Assembly: GCF_031877795.1 (NCBI RefSeq)
Contig: NC_133971.1
Coordinates: 12,564,325-12,628,324, forward strand
Direction of reading: 5' to 3'
Origin: Strix aluco
Taxonomy: Eukaryota; Chordata; Aves; Strigiformes; Strigidae
DNA length: 64,000 bases
This document shows positions 47,593 to 64,000 of the stretch, piece after piece. The stretch's first letter is position 1. Each line of letters begins with the position of its first letter. The position numbers and the translations under genes were made by a program. Below the pieces are notes generated by a model. It was given only the letters and a program-made list of their open reading frames with translations, was not told the origin of the DNA and searched no databases.

Positions 47593-49686
47593 AGTTTATT
47601 CCTTTCCTTATGCTGTAGCATTTTGGGTACTTGAGAACTGCTGTTTTCCCTGTCATCTATTTCCAGAACTTTCAGTCTCTACAGAGTTCATGTTTTCTAG
47701 CCCACCTTACAATTTTTTTCTCCCTGCCCTTCTCTCCAAGTGGCCCACATCTTGCTTGAAGTACAAGGCACCAGACTGGATAGGTGTTTACCAACTGGTA
47801 AAGCCAAGACTGAGTAAGTACTAAGTGCAATTATTATTTCAAGTATTTGCTACCTGTAAAGCTAATTCTACCTCCTAGTATGACAGGGATTTTTCTTACT
47901 AATAGCTTCATCTTCAAGTCAACAACAAAAATGCCTAGATCCTGTTCTGCAGGGTTTTACCTACCTCAATATTACATTTGTATGGTGGGTAACTTCTACC
48001 AAAGTGCAGTATCTTATACATTCCCTTACACAATTTCACAACATTTTAAAAGATGGCATCTTCAGTTTGTCAGGATCACAATGAATTCTCATACATCTAA
48101 GTTCCAGCAGCTATACCTTTCACATTCATGTCATCTAGTTTAACAATCATATTCCCAGTACTGTCATCTGGGGGATATGGGAAGCACTGAACACAGCTGG
48201 ACTCTCAGCAGGCATCTGCTGAACCTGTTCATGTTAACTCCATGTTAAGAGTAACACATTGATTACTCCTTAAGCTGCTGTTCAGAGTGTTTTGTCCTCC
48301 TTTAGCTTTGGCATTCCCCAGGAAGAAGAGGAAGAAATCCTACATTAGCAGATATTAATCCATAGTGTATATATTTATATATTCCATATATATGTAGCAT
48401 GTATTCCACAGGATTTCTCCAGTCCTCTATGCTTACTCATGGTCAACAAAGGCAGGACTAGGGATCTGGCCCTGTAAGTCTACCATGTAGTATAGTCTGT
48501 GTCTACGTATGAATTTTTATGTCATTTTTAAGGTTCATTTGTATAATAAAACTTCCTCTATAATAATGAGTTTTAGCCTGTGCAGGGTAAGTTTTGAAGT
48601 CAGCTCATATTTGGACATCTGACACACTAACTTCGAAACTATAGTTCCACTTGTCATTTAGAACAGAACAGAAAACGGTCCTTTGATCACACAGAACATA
48701 CAGATCGGAATGTGGACAACAGGGAAATGAGTGAGAAACAAAATGGGAAAAATAAGGAAAAAATATAGAGTAGAAGGGTAATATAAGACTAGAAGAACAA
48801 ACTAGAAGATGAAAACAAGCCAATTAAAAAACATACAGCATAAAATATGATGAAATTAAAGCAAAGAAACAATAGGACAAAGTTTAGAAGAACAGAAACA
48901 AAGAAAAGGCAAGAAAGAAAATGCAAATCCATGAAACAACATTGAAACCAAGCACTTATTTCTTTGCCTCTACAAAATAATTCGGTCCTATATTTTTAGG
49001 AGAGTAGTCATACATTCTCAAATCTTTAGCTCTTTACTGGCAGCACAACAGCCTCATGCAGGATTTTAAAAACATATTTCAAGACAAGGATGTGCTATAT
49101 CTTTCCAAATCTCTGCAGGTCCTCCCACATGCTGTGTCCTTTTCTCAATCTAAGTAAGATTCATTAAAACTTAAGATGCTTTGCTTTTTTTGCCTTTGAA
49201 ATACACTGTCATTAACATTGGTCTTGGTGAATATGTCTCGCTAAACCCTACCTCTTCAGAATTCATGATCATGTTTAATTATTATTTTACTCTTACAAAG
49301 CTATTTATTTCACTATCATGCAAAGCCCAAGTAAAAATTATTAGAAAGTGTTCTTCTTTCTGTCATCTGCAAAGCAGAAAGGAGAAAGAATTACAGGAGA
49401 TGGAAGTTGCCAGACAGAGCCTTCATCCTTCTCTTGTTTAGTAATCTCTCCATTGCCTCAGTAACCAACAAACAAGGTAAAACTGCAGGCCTACAGCAGC
49501 AAAACAGCACAACCACACCACGATAATGATTACCAAACTTTCTGCACAGGTAAAGAGAGAAAATTAAAGCAATCTTCAACTCACTACATTTTGCAAAATC
49601 ATGCATATAATAAAATGACAAAACTGGGAATCTTGGACAGCATCTTCTGAGAAGCCACCATTCTACCATTCTGAAACACCAGGGGG

Positions 49687-49731
49687 AAACAAACAAACAA
49701 ACAACAAACAAACAAACAACAAACAAACAAC
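49687..49731 (+). repeat. AAAC/AAC microsatellite
   Basis: (AAAC)n interrupted by AAC units, preceded by CCAGGGGGAAA. Confidence 0.95.
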
Positions 49732-50088
49732 GTTTATTTGCTTTCATATTGATAATCATATTTTGGGGGTTTTTTATTGATTTTCATATTCTATATTTTA
49801 TATTCTTAAATGTCTTAGCTTATTCAGTTCTTGTTTTCCTTAAAAGTTTCCCTGCTTTCAGTGAATATCCTTGGAATAACATCAGGAAGCACCATCATTC
49901 TTAATCCTTTTCTGGATTTTTAAAAAGATAATGCAATATTTAAAGGTCAGAAAAGCAAAAACTGAAGGTCCTTATTAGCGTCCTTGTATGTCACACATTC
50001 ATAGCCAGATTCTCAGAAGTGCACAGCATTCATCAGGAACAATTACAGTTTTTGTTTGTTTTGTTTTGAGTTGAAAATTATACCCATG

Positions 50089-50108
50089 AAAAAAAAAAAA
50101 AAAAAAAA
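50089..50108 (+). repeat. A20 homopolymer
   Basis: Twenty consecutive A. No retrocopied gene is recognisable upstream. Confidence 0.9.
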
Positions 50109-53100
50109 GTTAGTTTAGTAGGTTGATGAGCTTGGTGAAAGCAGGTTGATAACTGATTAAGGACAAGTACAACAAAGGCACTTGGCAGCATAGGTTTCTA
50201 TTAAGAATGGCTTGATTTCAGTGCAGTTACTCAGAGCAGTAAGGCTAAAAAGCTTGTAAGGCAGAATAAGAGCTTAGGTTTCCCTGCTGAAATCACTGAT
50301 CATTCAATTCAACCCACACTGCATTTTCATGTAAAAATGAACTGTGCTGCACTTGCCATGTACCAAAAGTAGATTAAGTCATTGCTTGTGGTGTGCTGTA
50401 ACAACACTTACATGGAAACCACATCATTTTCCGTGTGATTTAAGCTTTCATTTAAAGAAAATGTGAATATGTGGTTATTAAAATAACCTTTCAAATGTGA
50501 AAATGTATTGGACCTGCAGGGTAACAGTCCAGATGACAGCTCTTAAGAGGATGTGATCCATTTCTGTTCATTTAAATAAAACATTAATTCCAAAATGAAA
50601 TAACGATAATTTCAAAAATCAATGTTGTGTCTCTTCCAACCTTTCAACAGAAATGTACAACAACAGAATAACTGAAATTGAAGTCAAAGTTTGCTTTGTG
50701 GGTGCTACAATATCTCTTTCAAACATGTAGCTAGCGAATAGTTATCAGGACAAGCAGAGGAGTGGAGATACAAAGTAGCCAGTAAAGACTTTTTCACAAA
50801 GGCCAAATTCAGATGGCAAACAGAAGAGGTTTCATTATATCCCTGCCTCTAATGAGTTTACTGATTCTGAGTTGTATTCTCATTTTCTTGTAACACAAAA
50901 AGAATTTTGTCAAACTGACTAAGCCTGAGTGTCCAGTCTGATTTAGTTTCCAGACTTTCATTGGATCCCTAGCTCTGAGAGTTACCTTTGGATTATTTCT
51001 TGTAATAGCATAATTCTTGTGCTATACTCACATTAGATACAGTAGCGAAGTTTCACTATCCTTGACTTGCTTTTAAAATCTGAAAATATTTGTTCTTCTT
51101 TAAATGTTATCGGATATCTGCTTTTTAAAATCTCAAAAGAGAGCAGCCAACATATAATCTTTCTTTTAAAAAGTGTATGCATGTAGCCTACTAGCAAGAT
51201 TCCTCTCACTGGTATAGTTTATCCTGCTTGCTATTCCATTTCTGAGCACCTGATCCATGTGACTAGGAGACAGTATAGACACAGTGGCAAACCATTTCTC
51301 ATACTGACTAAACCAGAAATTTTGTATAGGACTTTTATTTCTAGTAACCACATGGTTCTACAAAACAACCATAGACATGATAATGACTACAAGTTTTGCT
51401 ATCTATTCCACTTCTATAGAGCATCTGACTTTTTTAAATATTCCTGAAGATGCAGTGGAAGGCCTCTCTATTGCTCCAGGCATTTTTCCTGCAGGAGTAA
51501 GGGGGATAAGGATTATTTGGTTTTGGGTTTTATGCATTATTCTCAGATTCTCAAAAGACTATACTTGGTTTTTTGAATTAAGTATACACTCTGCATACAC
51601 AGAGGACTGCAATTTATACATTTAATATAAAAACACAAACCCCACATATTTCTCCTATGCATCCATCCAGCAGTCTCCAAAGAACTATATGCCAAACACT
51701 GCATTTTCTATGTAGCAAAGCACTGATACAACTATAGACATTAATTTCTTAAACATCTGTTTGGCTAGAGCTGCATTCTCTCACTCCTCTGTCTTACAGC
51801 TAGCTCCTCACAAATCTATGGTGTTCTCTATTCCATAGCTGTTCCTATTCTGCCATTAATAATGGCAATGTTTTTGCTTTAAGAGTTTAATCTTCACCAT
51901 TCCATAAATAATGTACAGATTTATTATGTGTAAGACTTTCTTCTAATATTTTACTACTCATTCATTTGTGAAATTTGTCATGGGACTTGTGATTCATAAA
52001 GATTTAAATGATATGATAAAACTTAGCTTTTAATTGTTAGTTCTCATAAGTATTTTTAAATTACTTTGGGGTTTGTGCTTTATGACCTTAAAGATAATTT
52101 TTCTTGGCTTTTTAACAGACAACAGAAAGATTTATCAGTGGTGTTTTTTATCTCCAATTCATTGTGTGGCTTTGTTTTTATGCCAGATTTTCTATCATAA
52201 AAAAGATAACATTAAGGCAAAATTTTATTTATTTATTTATTGCAATCATTCTGCATTCTATTCACTACACTAGAGCTGAAGGTAAATTATTCCACTGATA
52301 CTTTCATAATGGGGAGCTGATGTTAGTCTTGTTCCTTTCACAAATAATTTTTAATTTCTGCAGTTTGAAGATTTGTTATGCTAATGCTTTTTTTTTTTTT
52401 GAAGTGGGCATAGTTTTTTTCTTATAATAACAGAAGTGCTGATGGCATTAGAATTATTTTAGCAATGATACTGTGTTTTTAAAAAAAATTATAGAGGTGA
52501 AAGCAAAAAATATCTGGTTGTATGGGCCATTTTCTTAGATTTCCTTGTCATTAAATTCTAAATTGTGTTGGGCAAATCTGGTATCTGGTAAAATTTGAAA
52601 CAGTTAGTTGTCTAGCTCCCTGAGTGCTCCCACGGGTATTTCCATATAAATTCATGTTGGAATTACATGTGTAAATACATGTTGTAAAGGAAATAGAGAA
52701 GGTGGGAACATATCCTGGATTATTTTATTTAGAATTTCTTTCATTCTCTGATTTAAGGAATACAGTAGTTCTTAAGTGCCAAAAATATCACCACAATAAT
52801 CTCTAGCATCCTCAGGGCATGATTTAAGTGTCACAGTCAGTCTTCTGCAACACTTGCAGAGAAGGGAAGTAAGGCAGACTAAGCTATTTTGACATTTTTG
52901 CTAGCTTAAGCATGTTGTTTCATGCATTCATAACCAGGAGCAACATGCCTATACTGGGCTGACAGCTACAGACAGACTCATTAATGACTGCATTTGTTTA
53001 ATTCCAGTGACTGCAAACAAAAGAAGCCTCTTCCTCAGCATCTCCACTGACAATACACTGCATGGACATTAGTTTCCTAAGTAAATTTGGAAGTTGTTGA

Positions 53101-53489
53101 GACTGACACAACAGAACTTACAAAAATGTTCCTGTTTTCTTTACAATCTCATTTAATATATTGCTAGTCTGTTGAACTGTGGCTATAAATTTCACAGGAC
53201 AGAGATGTCACTGCTTTGAGGGGTAGCTATGCAAATTATTTTTAGACATTTTAAAAGGAGAGTCAATTACTGAATTTGTGGTCAAAAACACTGCATTGAC
53301 TTCTAAAGAGACTAAGCATATTTTTCTATATCTTGGTATTAGACTAGTAGACACTAAAAACATACTAATGTGCAATCTTTGCTACAGAATTATTTGACTT
53401 GGTAAGCCCTGCACTGAGTACAGGCTGAGGAGAAGGGGTGCAGGAAGCTGCCACTGATGGAGGATCTCTGAAGTCAGGAGGGCTAACAC

Positions 53490-53569
53490 CTGGGATACAT
53501 AAAAATCTTATTTATGGAATCAGGCCAGAATAGTGCCTCCCGTGGCACTCCTTTCCCTAACTTCCCAGA
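53490..53569 (-). other. Candidate minus-strand coding exon, unidentified
   Basis: 80 nt with a good acceptor (TTATTAATAATTTCCTACAG) and a GT donor (CCCAG/gtgtta). It reads SGKLGKGVPREALFWPDSIN, KIFMYP in phase 0, leaving two bases. The phase is compatible with the candidate exon at 55815-55915, which ends in phase 0. The content looks protein-like but I do not recognise it. By position it could lie just before the missing N-terminal block of the 5'-nucleotidase-like remnant. Confidence 0.35.
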
Positions 53570-55814
53570 CTGTAGGAAATTATTAATAAAAAAGAAATGG
53601 CCATTGAAGTTGTGATTCTCAAATGCATTACTACATTGATATTTACAAGGGTTAAACAGTTTTACTGGACAAGAAATCTGGTACAAAAATCGAGTACTTT
53701 ACTTACAGACATTGATCTGACCCTGCATTTCCAGGGAATAAATTTGTGCTTTGTTAAAAATGTACCATATTTACTTAGAAAGACAGTTGGTTCACTTCCT
53801 TTAAAAAAGTATTTTAAGGAAATGTGAAAAAGTCTCTGTTGTTATTTTTAACTTTTTATTTTCAATCTACCTTTAAAAACCTATATTTTATTTTTCTGTC
53901 CTAAGAAGATCATACAGAATTACTTTCCTTTATTTTCATCAGTACCTATTTCTTGGTTTCTTCTTCTCTCTCTGTATCTCTTTCTATGGAAATAGCCTTT
54001 TTTGCCTTCTTTATTTCTTTGCCTCTTTTTCACTGTCTTTTTCTTTTTCCCCTCCAAAGATATCTCCTCACATTTCTCAGCTAATCCTTTCATAACTTAC
54101 CTAGTCCATTAAATTCTACTCACCTTTGGGAAATATTACCAGAAGCCAATGACCAGAGAAATAAAAGGATTAGACAAAGATTACAACAAAATGGAACAAG
54201 AGAGACTCCCAAGTAAAAAGTTCATCTTGGTTCATTTTTTAGAATTACAATATAGGCTAGCTATAGCAAAGCCTTCATATTTAGTTTTATTTCATTATGA
54301 GTTGACAAAGAATTTGACTATGTAACAGGAAAAGTACTCTCTGAATTTATTTCAGGGTCACCTACCTACGGTCTTGAGAGGATGCTGAAGGAGGGAGCAG
54401 CAAGCTCCTGCTTGTTGCAATCCATTAAACATCAGGAGACGAAGCTAGAATAAAAGCTAGAAAGCCATTTGTGACAGGAACTCTAGTTCAAACAAGAGGA
54501 AAGGATCACATCTCTCTCTTTTTAGGAAAGCTTTGCAACATATATACCTCCATTTTTTCGTGAAAACATTTTGTTTCCTGGTAGTATGTATTTTCAGCCT
54601 GAGTCTTATTGCTCCCACTGCCCACCCTGCAACAGCATTTGGTGGCTTAGCTTGGAGCTTTTCCTCCCAGCCCAAGAACTGGGATGGCTACAAGAATCAT
54701 TGTTTCATATGCATCCCAGACTGGTTTGTTCCCTGTCACTCCCACTTCTCCAGCATAACCCTGGGGTGCCATCAAATTCATCATGTTCCATGGTGATTTC
54801 AGAGGTAGGCTGGAAGAATGGTGAAAACATGCAGTCTTATAAATTGCAGAAAGAATCACCATCCAAATGTGGACATACTGAAGATACAATCAGGAGCAAA
54901 CATGCTGTAGTTCACTGAGACTTCAAAACTGTTTCAGATGTTGGCTGAAGGGCAAAACTCAGCTGTGATTTAGCTTTATACAGGGCAGATATATCACCAG
55001 GAACTGAATTCTAACCTTTTAAAAAAGTCAGTGGGACTTCTGGCATTGACTTCAAGGGACCAGAACTTCAGCCAAGACAGGTAATGTATAAGCAAACATG
55101 CTGCACTCTTTGGTAGATTTATTGTTGTTGGTTTTAGTATTAGTATTATTATTGCTATTACAGTAGCTCTTAATTAGACTAGAAGTAGACTGAAGTAAGA
55201 CTAGAACATATGACTAAAATGATACCTGAGCAGCAATTAAAACACTAGCATTAATGTGCCATAGTACTGTTCTACTTTCCCTTTGCAAATGTATGTTTTG
55301 TTCTATATAGATGTGAGGAGAAAATGTGTTCATTTTGCTTTTTGTCAGTGTTAAAATATTTTCCTCATCATCAGGTAATGGTTTGTCTGTATATGGAAGC
55401 AATATGATGTCCCGGCTCAAAGCTTGTGTTCATGCAGCACCAGATTCAAGAATTTCTTTCCTACAAGTAATGGAATTAAGTTTACTAAGAAAAAAACCCC
55501 CATGGTGTCCTTCAAATAGCACTTGGAACTGCAAGTTCTTGCTGCTCTGGATGCTGAAGGTCTAGCAGCATGCTTACAACAGTAACATTGTAATTACAAG
55601 GTCACTTTAGTTTTACCTGAAGCGATGACAGTGCTCACAAGCACTGCATATCCATGGACACTAACACATGTCCACTAGCTTCCATTTCTGGGAAAATACC
55701 AGGAAATGTCTAAAAAGAGTTTCAAAGTAGACTAATAGGCAATGTCCAAACCTGGGTCAATACCAGGGTCTCTGTTACACTAATGCTCAGCACAGCCTGA
55801 AAGGAGGCCCTCAC
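53570..55814. other. Intergenic, no gene recognised
   Basis: AT-rich; a pyrimidine-rich tract lies at 53.9-54.1 kb. Open frames of 72-115 codons around 54.5-54.9 kb overlap on both strands and have no recognisable content. Confidence 0.45.
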
Positions 55815-55915
55815 CCTGCCAGAACGCCATCCATCGCTGGCATATTCAAGCTCCTTAGCAAGACTGGGTTTCTGTGTGTGACGCGCTTGGCGTTCCTTTG
55901 GAATCACGAACATTA
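55815..55915 (-). other. Candidate minus-strand first coding exon, unidentified
   Basis: 101 nt, acceptor AGTTTTTTGTGTTTCAG, donor GGCAGG/gtgagg. After two bases an ATG (55913-55911) opens 33 codons: MFVIPKERQARHTQKPSLAK, ELEYASDGWRSGR. Codon use and the two good splice sites suggest a real exon, with a non-coding exon expected further right, toward the RGS7BP CpG island. I do not recognise the protein. Chance cannot be excluded for so short a frame. Confidence 0.4.
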
Positions 55916-55979
55916 CTGAAACACAAAAAACTTATTTAATGTCCTGAAGAAATAAAATTATACCAGAAGTGAGCTAAGC

Positions 55980-56200
55980 AGCCATAGCTACCTGGCTACA
56001 GAAAGGAATAGGCCCCGTCCTGCAGCTGAAGCTGGCCCAGGCCGTCGCTCGCCCCTGGGCAGTGCAGTCCCCCAGGGGCCCCAGGGACGTGGCCACGGCC
56101 ACAGTGCGGGCACAGGCCAACAGGTGATGGCATTGGAGGGGCTGGAGCCCAGGGCCAGGGGGGGCTGTGAGCACCTGCCCGGTGACCTGCGACAGCACTG
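55980..56200. other. Isolated GC-rich patch left of the RGS7BP CpG island
   Basis: A GC-rich block separated from the main island by about 250 nt of AT-rich DNA. It is open on the minus strand over 86 codons without protein-like content. It might be an untranslated exon of a divergent minus-strand transcript. Confidence 0.3.
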
Positions 56201-56685
56201 TCCTGCTGGAGTACAGAGGAAACAACGTCTCCAATCGATTATTATTTAACCTTTTCTACGGTGAGCAAATACCATCCACAGTGTGGTTGCACCACGCCGT
56301 CCAAGATCCCCAAAAGAAGTCTTTTTTAGTAAAAGAAAAATTTGAGCAGTGAACCGCGTCTTTGTTAAAGAGAAAAACATTTTCTGACTAAGCTTCTTGA
56401 AGATTAGCATCAACTTCGACAGAAGCTGGACGGGCGACGTCCTAACGTCCGTAGAACTGCCCCGGCGGCCCGGGGGCAGCCCCGCCGCGGCCGCGGACAT
56501 CCGCAGGGACGGCGCTGCCCGGCTTCTTCCCGGGACACGCACCGGGAGGGCGCTTCGCCCCGGCGCTGACCCGCCTCCCGCGGCGACCGCCCGGGCGCGG
56601 CGCCGCCGCCGTTGCCGCCGTTGGGCTCGGTGGGGGGCGGTGCGGCGAGGCCCGGGGGGGCGCGGCGGGGCCGGGGAGCGGCGGA

Positions 56686-56706
56686 GGGGGGGGGGGGGGG
56701 GGGGGG
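56686..56706 (+). repeat. G21 homopolymer in the CpG island
   Basis: Twenty-one consecutive G, followed within 20 nt by more G runs. Strong G-quadruplex potential on the plus strand; length may be unreliable in assembly. Confidence 0.9.
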
Positions 56707-57030
56707 CGAGGCCCGGGGAGGGGGTGGGCGGCCGCCGCTCGCGCTCCCGCCCTGTGGGGGCGGCGCGCAGTTGACGGCGTCAGCCCCGCCGGGCCCTACC
56801 GGCCCCCGCGAGCGGCTCCCGGCCAGACGCGCCGCGGGAGAGCGCGTAGTGGCGCGGCGGGGCGGGCTCCCCTGGCGGGAGCACCGGGCGGGTGCCGGCG
56901 GCCGCTGGATGGGAGCCCTTCTCCGCCGGGCACGGCCGCGTTCGCCGCGCCCCCGCCGCCGGCTGCCGGGAGGAGGACGGCAGAGCATGCCGCCGGCGGG
57001 GCGGTTCCGCAGGGACTGACATGCTGCTGA

Positions 57031-64000
<6,970 letters not shown>

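Larger units (their letters stand above)
46480..53489. other. Intergenic, mostly featureless
   Basis: AT-rich. It contains an old LINE remnant (47.3 kb), two AAAC-rich microsatellites (47.54 and 49.69 kb), a 20-nt A run at 50089-50108, and a few exon-like tracts too weak to call as genes. Confidence 0.45.

Noticed and set aside
54533..54918. Overlapping plus- and minus-strand frames of 72-115 codons
   Set aside because: No splice context and no recognisable content; overlapping frames on both strands suggest chance.

Overview
This is a vertebrate nuclear window, and it is almost certainly avian. The interspersed repeats are nearly all chicken-repeat-1 (CR1) LINE fragments with the CR1 3' end, there are no Alu, L1 or B1/B2-type repeats, and the coding exons match two genes that neighbour each other in amniotes, RNF180 and RGS7BP. 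In birds this block (human 5q12) is expected on the Z chromosome; that placement comes from known synteny and cannot be read from the sequence.

Layout, left to right. 1-21.1 kb is the 3' part of RNF180 on the plus strand: a penultimate exon at 729-854, a 20 kb intron holding several CR1 fragments, and the terminal exon at 20917-21116 that encodes the C-terminal membrane anchor. A 3'UTR with an AATAAA signal near 21545 follows. 21.6-56.4 kb is the RNF180-RGS7BP interval. It holds CR1 copies, including a 2 kb copy at 36.0-38.0 kb, and a decayed minus-strand gene of the 5'-nucleotidase / calcineurin-like metallophosphoesterase (UshA/YfkN-like) family. Its recognisable pseudo-exons lie at 46.4, 44.2-43.7, 41.5-41.3, 40.0-39.8 and 39.4-39.2 kb. 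More minus-strand exon-like tracts (55.9, 53.5 and 27.6-27.3 kb) may be further exons of the same locus or of another gene. From about 56.4 kb a strong CpG island surrounds the first coding exon of RGS7BP (57307-57465); exon 2 is at 60221-60387, and the rest of the gene lies beyond the window.

RNF180 encodes an ER-membrane-anchored RING E3 ubiquitin ligase and RGS7BP encodes the membrane anchor of R7-RGS/Gbeta5 complexes. They are neighbours and need not act together. The main new items are the 5'-nucleotidase-family remnant, the unidentified coding-like exon at 27.3-27.6 kb with its nearly 2 kb surrounding segment bounded by direct repeats of about 90 bp, and an almost perfect 59-nt foldback at 6900-6958. 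Most other open reading frames in the window are chance frames in AT-rich intron or frames inside CR1.
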